Shown here: one piece after another, positions 46,377 through 59,209 of the stretch
How positions within the stretch are numbered: position 1 is the first letter of the stretch
Layout: each line of letters starts with the position of its first letter
Source: Sipunculus nudus
Taxonomy: Eukaryota > Annelida > Sipuncula > Golfingiida > Sipunculidae
Assembly: GCA_026874595.1 (NCBI GenBank)
Contig: CM049308.1
Coordinates: forward strand, 53,269,624 to 53,333,623
Length of the DNA stretch: 64,000 nt
Direction: 5' to 3'
Program-made: the position numbers and the translations under genes
Notes under the pieces: generated by a model
Seen by the model: only the letters and a program-made list of their open reading frames with translations
The model's database searches: none
What the model was told of the DNA's origin: nothing

Positions 46377-46563
46377 ATATGTGTAACTGCGCAAATAAAC
46401 CATTGACTACTCGTATACGGCACGGAATGAAACGTTTCCTTGATGAAATCCTTGGAGAGGGAATAGGGCTGATGTCTTTTATATTATAACAAAAATGGGC
46501 CATATGTGTAACTGCGCAAATAAACCATTGACTACTCGTATACGGCACGGAATGAAACGTTTC
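46377..46563. repeat. 62-bp direct repeats around a 62-bp segment found elsewhere
   Basis: The 62 bp starting ATATGTGTAACTGCGCAAAT are present identically at 46377-46438 and 46502-46563. The segment between them (GATGAAATCCTTGGAGAGGG and onward) is repeated almost exactly at 47893-47955 without the flanks. Confidence 0.85.
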
Positions 46564-46601
46564 TTACAGACTAATCTAACAACATTATAAATACACACCA
46601 A

Positions 46602-46603
<2 letters not shown>

Positions 46604-46642
<39 letters not shown>

Positions 46643-46680
46643 TATTATATATATATATATATATAATATACATATATATA
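46604..46680. repeat. (AT)n microsatellite, interrupted
   Basis: AT runs with short AAATATT and AATA interruptions. Confidence 0.9.
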
Positions 46681-46819
46681 TCCTTGGTGCGTTTTCCTGT
46701 AAAATCTTGGACACTTCAAGCCTGTGATTATACATTGCTTTCTTTACTAAACGGTTTTATGGGCAAAATATTTAAAAAATAAAAATAAGATCACTCATCA
46801 TTCAGTTAAGACATTACCA

Positions 46820-46820
46820 T

Positions 46821-46894
<74 letters not shown>
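46820..46894. repeat. self-complementary (AC)n(AT)n(GT)n tract
   Basis: (AC)10, (AT)10 and (GT)17 follow directly. The AC and GT runs are complementary, so the 75 bp can fold into one long hairpin or cruciform. Confidence 0.95.
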
Positions 46895-46897
<3 letters not shown>

Positions 46898-47103
46898 AAC
46901 TTGATGTTAAATCATATTCTACGACTGAAAGATGTGCATACATAATCAACTGCTAGAGTGTTCTACGGTATTGAACAAGACCTATATACAGTTATACAAA
47001 TATAGAGAAATTAAATTTTGTCAAGCATGCGTGTTAACAACTACGTAGTTTCATGCTACATATAGTTACATTCATCAGGTAAGCAGCCTCCTGATGAGTG
47101 CAT

Positions 47104-47104
47104 C

Positions 47105-47155
<51 letters not shown>

Positions 47156-47173
47156 CAGACAGACAGACAGACA
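47104..47173. repeat. compound microsatellite (AT)n(AG)n(AGAC)n
   Basis: Three simple repeats in series. Confidence 0.95.
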
Positions 47174-47559
47174 TATCAACTGAAGTATATAACAAGGTAT
47201 TTTTAACACTATGCATTAATGTATTCGTGAAAAGTAGAAGGTTTTTATCAGTTTGACCTATTGGCTCGCGGCCTGGACGTTAACTTGTCACTATGCACAC
47301 CTATGGAGCAAACATGTGATGGCTATCACGCAGTACAGAAAGACAAAGTCATTCATAAAAAGTACATATACTGCCCATACTGTACATGGAACCCAGCTAA
47401 CACTTTCTGCTGCGTGTAAAATGCATTCAGTTTCAGAGGCAATTACTGTATGACCGTCGTTACCTTCCCCAGCTAGAGAGGTATGCTTTCATTGCCGTTG
47501 GTGTGTGTGTGTTTGTGTGTTTGATTACAACATAACTATACGCAATCATGAATGGGTCA

Positions 47560-48115
47560 GGGTATTTCGGGAATAGGCCAGTACACTAAGAATCGAGGTT
47601 CGGATCTGACACATGATTCGTATCTGGGAACGTCAACAAGGAATATTCACAAATGTACAGTCACTTATTTACGCATGTACCTGGCCGAATATTAATCAAA
47701 TCATGTGAAAATAAGTTTAAAGTTCAGAAATATGTATACCATCAGAAAGATTACTGTACATAGCTTAGCTCAGCTGAATTTTATTATAATAAAATATGAG
47801 TTGGAAGAAGGGGTAGACAAATGTTGGTGTTGTGTGGTAAAATAAGCTGATTTATGAGGATGGTGGCGTTTTACTCAAGTTATGTAAGGATTTTGATGAA
47901 ATCCTTGGAGAGGGAATAGGGCTGATGTCTTTTATATTATAAAAAAAATTGGCCAATGAATAATCGATAAGATTTTGTTGGTACAGGACATCATTCGGAT
48001 TCGGGAATTCATACACGAATTAACCTGGGAACATGAACATCCGATAATTGGCATCCCCACCGCCGACACACACATGGCGGAGGTTTGCATTCCTTAGAAT
48101 GTATATTTCTAGTTG
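47560..48115 (-). repeat. dispersed repeat family A, copy 7, split in two
   Basis: On the minus strand the 5' half (48115 down to about 47984: GCATTCTAAG hairpin region, CCTCCGCCATGTGTGTG) and the 3' half (about 47695 down to 47560: GTACATTTGTGAATATTCCT, CAGATCCGAACC) are in order but separated by about 285 bp of unrelated DNA, which includes the 62-bp segment also seen at 46439. Confidence 0.6.
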
Positions 48116-50439
48116 TGAATAAAATGCACAAGCCATGTATTATTCGATTAACAACGACCTCAGCGGCCGCGCATTATAATTCATTTGTTCAGAATTATGC
48201 AAAAAATATACAAATAATATCATGTTAGTCACGCTCCGCCACCAGATGACAGGGACGTAATGTTATTTGATACTTTATCAATGTATGTTCATTATGTAAT
48301 AGAAATCCGGCCGTTTATTTAAAAAAAATACCTTACCTTGCATGGGAATACACATTTGGGAAAATTTTGAAGTTCTAAGGTAATACATTAAGCTATAATA
48401 CATTTTCCATCAGATGGTTTTCAACGAGAACACAGCGCGGTGATACTGATAGATGATACATTAAATAGTAGATCCATACTTTCCTAATGGCATCTGAAAG
48501 GCCAATACCCGATGCCGGTTTGACATAATATTGACACTGCCGACTGTGTCTGTTTATTAGAGTGAAATGTCTGGTTGATACTGAGCTACGCGATGTTATC
48601 CTATGTTTGCTATTGATGAGGCTTTGCCTTGTGGTCGAAAACAGCACTTACGGTGCGAAATACCCTGAATATTGTACGTGTGTTATTATATTACGCCGGT
48701 AGGGATACTTTTGTGTTCACGGCAAATACTGATTTTTATGGGTATTTTTTATTCTGCCAATGCTTGGAGGGTTATTTGTTACTGAGAGTGTTTCCATAAA
48801 CTGATTAAGCCCAAATATGACTGATTAGGACTTAAGTCCTAACTGCGTCGAGTTTATTTTTAGGAACTCTGTAATTAATTCACATTTTTTAGAGAGCTTA
48901 AATCCTCTTGTTATCAAGTATTCAAAGTATCTGCCAAATATAGACATAAAATATCCTCTCGTTATCCAGTATTAAAGGTATTTACGCCAAATAGTTACAG
49001 GATACGCCTGTTATCCAGTGTTCAAATTTTCTACCAAATATAAGCATATAAAATTCTTTTGTTATCCTGATTCAAATATCTCAAAGTAACTACCAAATAT
49101 AGGTATATGAACGGTTGATCGTTTGATGTTTATAAAAGTGTCAGAAAGACCACTGAATATGGTTTTCTTATGTTGGCTGAAGACAAGTTGATACAAATGA
49201 TCATAGAGGTTATTGTTGAGTGTTATGGGATGGTGTTTCCATATTCGTCTGGCGTGGTACCTAAGCCGGGTTCTCTGCTTGTCTTCCACACTGACAGTCC
49301 TGTGGTTAAGTTTCCCTAAGTGGGAATTAAGATGCATAAAATCGATAACCGACGCTGAAAGTCAAGGTCAAACCGTAAAACCAAACAAGTGATCAAATTT
49401 AAATGACACAAAGCATTGCATTTTTCACAAAATGAAGCTTATACATTAGTAACCATGTTATTGGGAAGAGAATTGATAAATGATTGCGGAATCCATAAAA
49501 ATATCACCGCCCTTGTGTAAAAATATTCTGTACACAATTCCCGTATGGCTTCCGGGAGTCATGCTTCTATTGCAAGCTGGTCTGTACTGCATGGGAGCAT
49601 ATCAATATTGAAGCTCCGTTAATATATCCCGTTCTAAGGACAATCAAACATTGGCCTTCTTTGTATGAACCCGCTGTATGCCCGAAATCTTGATCTTCAT
49701 AAAGCGTATCGTGTATACACTTCAAGTACGACTGATATGTATTCAATATTAGCACCTTAAAATTTCTTTTCGGATTATTCAAACAGGCAATGCCAGGTCT
49801 TTTACTTAAACCAATGACTCTGTATAAAATAATTTAGTTTTTATTTGTAAAAAATATAAAAAAAACTTGCAAAAAATAAAATGTGCTGGTCAGCAGCTGT
49901 CCATGCATACCATACCACCTTTTTCATTAAAAAAAATCATCATCATGATAACATTTACACAATCATTTATTTTGTCCTACATTTATTATTTATATTATTA
50001 TTTATTTTTCATATAACATTACATTATACTATTATTCCATGTATCAATATATATCATTTTTAAGTAAGTCTTAAAAAATGATTGACGATAAATATTTAGA
50101 GACCCAGATTATTTAAGGTACTAAGACGGAACAATACTAGTAACAGGGAGCGATAATAAATTACCGATTACGCTTTGCGAGGCAAACCAATGTCACATAA
50201 GTTATGGCGGACCGATCATACCATTACACCAACGAGGCCATTATCCCTCCTATCTCTTCTATAATTTCAGCTATTACGGCATATTTTACATATGTTTATC
50301 TATGGCGTTGTTAGATTCATCCATAAATTTTATACACCTCAGGTTTCATTAACTGAAGGTCTTGAAAAGAGGAACCACTGGCAAAATTGCATTAGATTTA
50401 TGGGTTTCCTTATTAAAAACAGTAATGAGGTTTGTTTGA
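48116..50439. other. intron 1 sequence, nothing recognised
   Basis: Around 48900-49090 a short phrase like GTTATCCAGTATTCAAAGTA recurs about four times at 60-65 bp spacing, an imperfect minisatellite. Nothing else is seen. Confidence 0.45.
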
Positions 50440-50995
50440 TGACATGTTATATGCTGTCTGACAATAAAAGCAACATAGCTCATGCCTTTCCAGCGAATCA
50501 TTATTAATCAAACAGTTTTATCAAGCTTAATCACGCTGGGTGATTCGTTGAATAAGAAGTCACGAGCTGGCCTCATGTTGCTGGGGCGTGCCTACCTATA
50601 TACACTTTATGAAAGGGTTCTTACTACAACATTTGAAGAAACATTTTTACGGTCTTGCATGAATTTTAATTAATGTATCCTCTCGGAGTGTACGTATACG
50701 CTCTCAGATCGGTAGGTGCGTCTCGTTAACTGGGAATTAAAATTTTTGTTTCTTTTTTTTTCCTTCTTTCGATTTCCATGTTTCTTTTTTAAACCTGAAA
50801 AACTTTGTGACCTCCTTCTTACATTTCTGTTTGATTGTCAGGGTACACCACTGCATGGTTAGATTCCATTTAAGATTATTTAATCCGATCATAACATGGT
50901 TGATATTTAAAGATTTAAAGATGAACGGAAGTTGAATTGCCATATGATGCTTCTGTTATTCTCACAAGCCATAATTAGGGGCATACTGGACCAAG

Positions 50996-51060
<65 letters not shown>

Positions 51061-51890
51061 TGTATTTTCTTCTTTCAGTAGAAAGAAAGCCTGCATCCAC
51101 TGATTCCAATGTTATAAAGCCTAACGGAAATAAATATCAGTCTGTACAATCGCTGTAATGAAGCAAGGTTTGAGCAAGAAACTATGCGGCGGTTATTAAT
51201 TCCCATGTATAGTGCTGTATGACAATTAAGGCAACATAGCCCATGCCTTTCCAACAGATTATTAATAAAACAATTTATCAGGGTTAATCATGCTCAATGA
51301 TCGCACCAGGTTCACTGACTTAGAGGTCACGACCCGGCATCTTGTAACAGTTCTACCTACACTGTAGAAAAGTCTCTTATACAACAACCCTTGAAAGAAT
51401 ATTTTAAAGGTTCTTGCTTGAATCTTAATCCATGCACCCTCTTGGTGTGTGTGTGTACGCTTTTTGACCGATAGGTGCATAATGCTAGCTAAAAATGAAA
51501 ACCTTGAGTGTGTCGGATAAAGTTCGAATTCTATCTTTATTTATAAACTTAAAAAAAAACATTTGTGACCTCTTACGGGCATTTTGTGGCATATATGTAA
51601 AGTACAGACCACTGCACGATAACATATATGCCATTTTACGATGATTAAATCCGACAAGAAGGATTGAATATTTAAAGATTTACAGATTTGATGGTCTAAG
51701 TGGAATTTGGAATTGCCTTCTGATGCTTCCATTATCGCCCATACGCCGTCGATATTGGCTAAATTTAGTGATTAGGGGGCATATTCCACGGAATAGGTAA
51801 ATATATATATATATATATATATATTTATATTTTGTATCATCTTCTTTCAGAAGAAAGAAATACAATATCCAATGATCCCAAATTAGTAAA
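50440..51890. repeat. diverged 775-bp tandem duplication
   Basis: Unit 1 (about 50440-51140) and unit 2 (about 51215-51890) share, in order, GCAACATAGC-CATGCCTTTCC, GCATG/CTTG-AATTTTAAT, GTACGC-TCAGAT-CGGTAGGTGC-like, TTTGTGACCTC, ATATTTAAAGATTTA, GAATTGCC-TATGATGCTTC, an (AT)n run (50998-51057 and 51799-51825) and TTCTTCTTTCAG. Both units thus end in an acceptor-like site followed by a GAAAGAAA open stretch. Identity is moderate, so the duplication is old. Confidence 0.75.
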
Positions 51891-53089
51891 GCTCAATGTC
51901 ACAGAATTAGTGTTACACTATCGCATGGTGTTCTTGTATTCAAATGTAAGGGGTAGTCCCAACAAGGAGATTCAACAAGACGGAGTAGCCACTGGGATGA
52001 CGGATCGCGTCAGATGTCGCTTGCTGTCTTGATAAGAAACCTCGCACCTACGTGTAAAAGCTCTTTGATCTGGCTACCAGCGCTTGCCTTTTAAGCTTGG
52101 GTTATCCTCATTGAGAATACCGCAGAATCGCTGCGGGATTTGCAAGGTAGCTGTCATATCTGTCTCCGTACTGGATAAATATTCTTTTCAGGTGTAATGA
52201 AATTGTAAGATACAAATTTTAGTTAGCACTGCATGGTTGTAGGTTACTTGGTACAAAGGATTTGCTCGCATGAAAAAAAAAAATACACGCAAAGAAATTA
52301 CATTAATGGCATGCAGGAAAACTTAATTTTTCGGGGGAAAAACAGTGTTACTGTGCGGTAAAGTCAGATGCAAACAAATCACAGTACTATCTATTATAAC
52401 ATATACATTAAACACTGGATAAGTTGAGATTGAAAGCAGCGCGACTCTAAAATCACTCAATGTGGCAACTGGTATACAAGGATCCGGTAGCCGATGACTG
52501 CGCATATATGTGACTTTTAATTTGATAATGCGCATGCAATAAATTTTAACTTCAGCTTGCATAAAATTTCATGAAAATTCATGCGGATCATCCAGCACAC
52601 CAATGCTTAGACTTGGCGGAGGCAGGAACGGACGCAACAATTGTACTGTCTCACTTTTACGAGGTGTCGCGATAACAATGGACCGCAAGTACAACAGGCA
52701 TCACCCGCGAGTACAATACTCAGGAGCAATAAAACCTCGGGACCTGCCACGCGTGTCCCTTTGACGCTGGACGTTGACCCAAGTGCTTACTTCATCTTAT
52801 TGAATCTCCTTGGTCAAACTCCCTTCCGCATGCAGCTATTAGAGGTTAACTTTTTTCACTAGATATATTGTTCATTGGCTGAAGCTTGTGTTGTTCACGG
52901 AAAAAAACTTATATCCGATGATTCAAAAGTCCCCAAAGCCTTGTGGTGATTACGCTCCCGAGGCAGCGGAAACCTTGCGCTTTTTAAAGAAGCAACTGAT
53001 TTTCACGCTGCCAACTTTTACCGTTTATGATATATTTAAACAAGAGATGGCGGTTTGTTGTCCACTGAAATGAACGTGCGTACGATGTG
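51891..53089. other. intron 1 sequence with a family A fragment
   Basis: A 3' fragment of family A is recognisable at 52562-52626 (TTTCATGAAAATTCATGCGG to TTGGCGGAGGCAG). The rest has no supported feature. Confidence 0.45.
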
Positions 53090-53545
53090 ACAAGCAGCCA
53101 ATCAGATGCCAATAAACAAACACTCGACAGGCATCCTGGCTCCGCCCATTGCCGCGCTTCAAGCGCCGCTTGAGGAGTTTCCGGTCGAATTTAAATTGCT
53201 CCCTCTGCATTCTCGCATCATCGACCGATTCGATTATGACATTATGACTGTGTTAGCGTAGCCATGTATCTGTTGTCTGCAGAACTGAAACCAGCCAGCG
53301 AGGTGTGCACGCAGCCTTTGTTGTTACGTTTCGTTTGAATTACAGCTCACCGGCCGAGCATCCTATGTGCAAAAGGCCCTAAGCAAACCACGTCAGGGGC
53401 AATTCTCTCTGAGCCTGTGGCCTGTTCAGACGGTTACGCTGGGGGATGAGCTGTCACTCAAAAAGAAATGAATATGATTGGCTCCGTGTATTCCTCGCTT
53501 GGCTTTGTCTTCCAGCACAAGGTCTCATCTGATTGGACAAAAATA
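53090..53545. promoter_or_regulatory. GC-richer stretch with CCAAT and GC boxes
   Basis: Contains GCCAATCAGATGCCAAT (about 53098), CTCCGCCCATTG (about 53142), and two further inverted CCAAT boxes (TGATTGGCTCC near 53476, TGATTGGAC near 53530), with local CpG enrichment. It lies inside intron 1 of the claudin-like gene, 6 kb downstream of its first exon. It could be an alternative promoter or an enhancer; no attached first exon can be identified. Confidence 0.35.
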
Positions 53546-54743
53546 CAGTGCTCCCCTCTGGTGTTGCAATTCAGGATACGAGGTCATAACAAACAGCGCC
53601 TTACGATATAGGAAGTAGCCCTATAGGTAAAGCGCTGTGTAAAGAGCGTATGTGGTGATAAGAATCAGATTCTGTTCTACAGAGTACCGAAGTCAAGTTT
53701 GAGAAAAATACTGTACGGCTTGCCCGGGACTGTTCATCTTTTTTTACGTACATTGGTATGTTATGCAGCCCCCTGGCTTGAAGTCGCATGGTATTCAGGA
53801 ATGACGCAAACCCATCCATCTTCACGGCAGCGGCGACGTGCGCCCCTGGGTGCATGAAGGGTACCAGATGGAAACGCTAACACAGTGTGTCTCAGCTGTA
53901 GTTTTGATTGCTAATGTTTCAAGATTTAGTTATGAATAAGCGGTTAGATGGTAGCAGCATCAAATGCAACATGTTTACTCTTTCTTGGAACTGCATCCGG
54001 TACGAGGCGATGAGAAAGTGACGACAGCGCCTAGATAACCAAAGATGCTGCCACTGAAAAACAATCGGTCCAAGTATCAGCATTTGGTGCTAATATATAA
54101 TGAATACTATAATAATGAAAAGTGAGATTTTAACCATCCAATCGTGCATGCAAATATTGATGAATTGCTGCTTTCATTTATTAGGTTGCTCGCTGACGTG
54201 AATGTTCAGTGTTATCATTCTCCACATGTTTTAGCAGCAAATAAAAGACGATCGGTATGGCTTGTCTACATGTAGCAGGAATCGGTCGTAAAATCATGGA
54301 AAATTTTGACAGAAATAACTATATTAATCGATTATTTCATGTCCATTCCATATATATCCGTGAAATATACCAATATTGTGAGTCAAGATTCACGTAAAAC
54401 CCGAAGAGTCAAGCTATCATAGTAATCATACAGGTGTCGTCCGGTGTTTATGGTAACAATGGCAGACAGTGGCCGATTTATAAACGGGCACTAATAACAT
54501 TAAGCATTGTTTACGGTCACACTGAACATTCAAGATAACAGACGGGTTGATGACATTTGTCTGTTGTTCTGAATGAAATTTATTATTTTTTTTCGCTTAT
54601 TATTATATTTTTTCACAGGTTATGTCACTTTTTTTCATGTGCTAATATCAACGCGTGTGGTCGATTTTACAAAGATGGACCTAATTTAATTATGAAAGAA
54701 ATCGACCAGTCATCGATGTAATTGACTAATCGGCACAATACTA
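53546..54743. other. intron 1 sequence, nothing recognised
   Basis: The minus-strand ORF at 53601-53855 has no domain. Confidence 0.4.
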
Positions 54744-54835
54744 CGGTTAAACATCGCGTAACGCCCACCTCGTTAAAGCGACCACCTCGGAAATGCGACC
54801 TTTTGATCGGTGTTCGTAATTTCGAGGTTTTACTG
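54744..54835. mobile_element. 92-bp pogo/mariner-type MITE relic
   Basis: Left CGGTTAAACATCGCGTAACG and right CGAGGTTTTACTG are imperfect inverted complements (consensus CAGTTAAACCTCG). The interior repeats ACCACCTCG and GCGACC. Preceded by TA; the right TA is mutated to TG. Confidence 0.5.
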
Positions 54836-55411
54836 TGTCTACAAAGGACCTCCGATGATGAACGATGGTCTGTCTTTTTCTGCAGCTGTGCTAAGTACTG
54901 ACGGCCAGGTGCATAGAGGGTACCGGGTTACATATGTCCCACTTGTGGGGAAATAGGCCAACTTTTTTAAATGTACACTTATCACGTGTATATATTAACC
55001 GATATACCTGGGCTTCCATTAAGTAGATATGGTAATACATGTATATAAATGAATATATGCGGTAGATACAAAGAAACAAACATTTTATTCTATTAACCCA
55101 ATTGGCAGCATATCTCATTAATATGGTCCATAGACACCAGTCCCGACTGGAGCTCCCTCGTGTGTGTTGTGTCTGTGTGTGCGAACTCAATACTCGAGAT
55201 GTGTTGAATAAGCTGATTCAGGTTTTGTAAACGAACTACAGTGCGAACCCAAAGCAAACTATTTCGAGACTTAAGTTAACCGATTAAGTATTATCCGGTG
55301 TAGCTGCGAACAATGTGCGGCTACGGCCAGAAAGACCAGATACCGTGAGGATGTGCATGGTTCTTATGTTCAGGTGGTCGTCAAACAGAGAAGGTCATAA
55401 GGCGATGTTTT

Positions 55412-55462
<51 letters not shown>

Positions 55463-56197
55463 TGTGACAGCATGTTTAAACATACATATCGAAATAAACT
55501 TGGAACTATTGGAAACACTTCATGTTCGTTCTGACATGTTTTATAACATGTTTTATAACCTTTGATTAGGCTTCTCTATACCATATCACCTATGTAGCAA
55601 GTCCATCTGTTCATATTTATGGTCATTCTGAAGGACTTCATTTCTTTAGAGTAGATGTTCTCTCTGGTCAGTACTCATTTCTTCATGTCACCTATTGTAC
55701 ACACTGTATCATCATTATCATATACTCTACGCTCATTAGCGGTTTGCGCAATTTGTGAAATCCAGCTGAAATAAATAAGTTTCAGCTGGACTAATATTGA
55801 AAGACCAACACCTGAATAAATAACCGTCAAACTGTCCTTTATGGCACCAAATTTACGTATCACAGAGTTACCAGAGAGATTGTTAATCCTCTACACGTAT
55901 TGGCAAAATGTAACCATAATAACTAAAAGCTCATGTCAGCAATAATTGGTGCTAATAGACAATTATTCGATTGTGAGTCAAAACATGTTCAGTTATGGGA
56001 ATGGGGTCGCGAACAATTAATTTTATCAAATTTATAAAAATAAAAAGGGCTACCAATTCAAGATTTCTACAATACTCTGTTATTTATAGGCCTTATATTG
56101 GCGAAGCAATGAATATATAATTGCTTTAAATAAGGTTTGTGTATCTTACGTGTGTGTGTTATGTGTTCATGATTACATTAATTCCCTAATCCCTTAC

Positions 56198-56241
<44 letters not shown>
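54836..56241. other. intron 1 sequence with two (AT)n runs
   Basis: (AT)n at 55415-55460 and 56201-56241. Otherwise no feature recognised. Confidence 0.5.
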
Positions 56242-56244
<3 letters not shown>

Positions 56245-57764
56245 ACAGTCAATCTGTCATTTCATGAAATGCCTAAACATTTCAGGCATTTCGCGTAATG
56301 GCTGGGACCACCATTGGTCAGCTCAAACATTATAGAATTTATAATCAAACATTATAGAATTTATAATGGAAGTGAGTTAATTTGTAGGTATATCACTTTC
56401 TGAAATTCCTTAAAACCTACATAACTGGTGTTGAATTTACACTCTAAAGGACCAGATGAAAAAAAAATCCTATAAATTATAAAATAAAGAAGAAAGTGGA
56501 GATGAAGTATAATGACTTATATAAAAGCTTAAAAAATAAAAATTAGGCCAGATCCCATTTAATTTTGATATGAGGAAATTTTTGGATAATCCTAAGAGCA
56601 ATATCAAAGGATACATTTGATTAACAATAACAATAGTAATAATAGTAAAAGTAATTAATATTTCTCAAAACAGGCTAAACATGCTCAGATAGCTAAAACA
56701 AAGTTAATAAAACGAAAATTCTTTGAAACTTTGCCCAATATTCCTGTTTTATCGAGCTAACCAGTTATGCTGAGCCAGCCCTAGCGAGCTTTATGAGATA
56801 TGAATGGAATGCTTCTACAGTATATACCATTTTGCTAGTATTATCTAAATACTCAATTTCGGGTATTAATTTTCCATCCGAAAATCTACCTAGTAGACAG
56901 TTCTAAACATAACAGATTGAAAACATCAATGCTTGATGAAACTACCTGTTCTCATGGATTTAATATATCATTTATCAGATTACACCTATTTCAATTTACA
57001 GCTGAAAACTTTGAAGCTTGCAAACCTGTGCATTTAATGTTTCACATGCAAAAGACTTGATCTAGATATGTACGTTGCCTAATGCCATTACTGATTAAAA
57101 TTTTCAAGTGAGTAATTGTGTTAGATTCTAATAATTAATCAAATTGAATACTTTTTTAATGCATTTAATGCTTCTTAATGTGTCATATGTGGAGCTTAGA
57201 ATCCAAGACCTGCTAAACTCACAAACATGGAGGCTTTTCCCCACTGCTACTCACTGCTGATGGCTACTAAGAGTAAGACCCCGTATTATAAAAAAGGTAT
57301 CTTAGTCCCCTGCTCAGCTAATACGTTTGTGTAGGGTTTCTTTGTAGCTAGCACTACTCATTTTTGCTACCCAAGGGGACCAATGATGTCTGGTATCCTG
57401 GTCGCCTGCTAAACTATCTAACACAAACATGGCGGCTTTCTTCGCCACTATAATAACTGCCAATGGCTACCTGAAAACCATTATAGTGAAAGGAGATACC
57501 ATAATGATACCAAACTTGGTGAAAAAAAAAACAGTTGATCAGTTGCTTTGAAAACTTCTTGCTCGAATATCTGCTCATATCTCACTATTTTTACTTGTTA
57601 CACAGATTGCATGATTTGTTGTCAGGCATTGTGTGTAATTATAACCCTTCATTTTCAGTCAATTTAGTCATTTTACGTAATGACTGGTGGTCACAGGCAT
57701 TACGTAAAATGCCTGAAATGTTTAGGCATTTCATGATATGACTGATTTCACAGACTGACTGTAA

Positions 57765-57765
<1 letters not shown>
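56242..57765. mobile_element. 1.5-kb foldback transposon with multi-hairpin ends
   Basis: GTTACAGTCAATCTGTCATT at the left is inverted at the right end (GACAGACTGACTGTAAC-like, ending 57765). Inside both ends the block CATGAAATGCCTAAACATTT and CAGGCATTT appears in opposite orientation, so the inverted repeats are about 60 bp at the left and up to about 100 bp at the right. Each end also folds on itself: GAAATGCCT with AGGCATTTC, and at the right TTTTACGTAATG (about 57669) with CATTACGTAAAA (about 57697). It lies directly between two (AT)n runs. The interior has no transposase and shows an internal duplication (CACAAACATGG-GGCTTT near 57224 and 57425). Confidence 0.7.

Positions 57766-57768
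<3 letters not shown>

Positions 57769-57810
<42 letters not shown>
57769..57810. repeat. (AT)n microsatellite
   Basis: AT run flanking the foldback element on the right. Confidence 0.95.
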
Positions 57811-57814
<4 letters not shown>

Positions 57815-58591
57815 CATAATGCAAACAATTTCATCAGAAAAGTAAATTTATTTATTTATACATAAATCATATGGCACTGGCTCTACAAATGATATTTAAA
57901 TATAGTAACGGAAAACCATGGGTCGTAAACAAATATTAAAAGTAGAGAGTAGCGAAAACGTGTTGGATATTACATTGTTGGCATTAACCGCCAGCCCATA
58001 GTACTGAGGCAGAATGCCTTTATGCCAGCTTTGGATCATTAAAAAACGCTCAATGATACAAAGGTGTCGGAAGAGAACTACTATTTTCGATAGTATGAAC
58101 ATGAGATATTTTTGAAAAAAAAGGCATCCGTAGCACTATTTTACTACCACTACGCAGCACGCTGACCCCCATTGTATCTTTACTTAGTTATACAAACTCT
58201 ATCCCAGAATGACGACTATTATTAACTCCGGATAGCAAACCTGAGCAAACCCAGAAGACTAACCTATAGCTTAGCTCTAGGATAAAAAAGTCACAGCGCT
58301 TGGTATAAATATAAATGAGTCTGAACGCGGGTACCTCTGTGATGTGTTGCCAAGCTACCACGTGCAGCTTGCCCTTTCGTCAGATGTGTTTCGTGGTGAA
58401 TCAAGCTGGGTTTTAAACACTTCATGAAAAGTTAGCAAATAGATGTTCAACCCACCTATATTCGACAATAGTATATTTACGATATTTACAACATTTGACC
58501 AATAACTGACCGTCACAGATATATGGCATACATTTCAAATGATATGTAAAATTATATCATCTTTGTTACAAAGTTTACCCAAAGCTACCAT

Positions 58592-58596
<5 letters not shown>

Positions 58597-58659
<63 letters not shown>

Positions 58660-58788
58660 TAAACAAACGTTCGGAATTATAAAAACTTAATTATAAAAAC
58701 CAGTATCGCAACTAGTTGAATCCAGTTGAATCCTGACGAGCCGACGAGGCGAAACCGACGGTCGTGACCCAGATTCATCACATACCTT

Positions 58789-58860
<72 letters not shown>
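58597..58860. repeat. two long (AT)n runs enclosing 135 bp of unique DNA
   Basis: AT runs at 58597-58656 and 58792-58860. The enclosed piece is GC-richer and contains GTTGAATCCAGTTGAATCC and CGACGAGGCGAAACCGACGG. It resembles an insertion into a microsatellite. Confidence 0.85.
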
Positions 58861-58862
<2 letters not shown>

Positions 58863-59209
58863 TCTACAATAAGAATGCCTGCCTATTCGAGTTTTCACAG
58901 CTACAAGCATTCCTTAGGTACCTTTATCTCTTGACACATTAACGGATGTATTATAAACTACATATCCAATTATTTTTATATAAAAGCTAAATTTTTCATA
59001 TAAAAGTTTGCATTCGAATTTATTTCTTGATCCGCATAGCTACAGGTTTTGCAAGCATGGCGTAAATATTGAAGAGAAGAGCGAAATACTCCAGAAGCAC
59101 GAGGCAATTGTTTTCCAACAAACAATATCATCAATAAGTGAATTTCTGATAAGTATAAAAGAGCATAAAAGCTCCAGTACATTTCATTGTATGCTGTATA
59201 TTATCTTAC

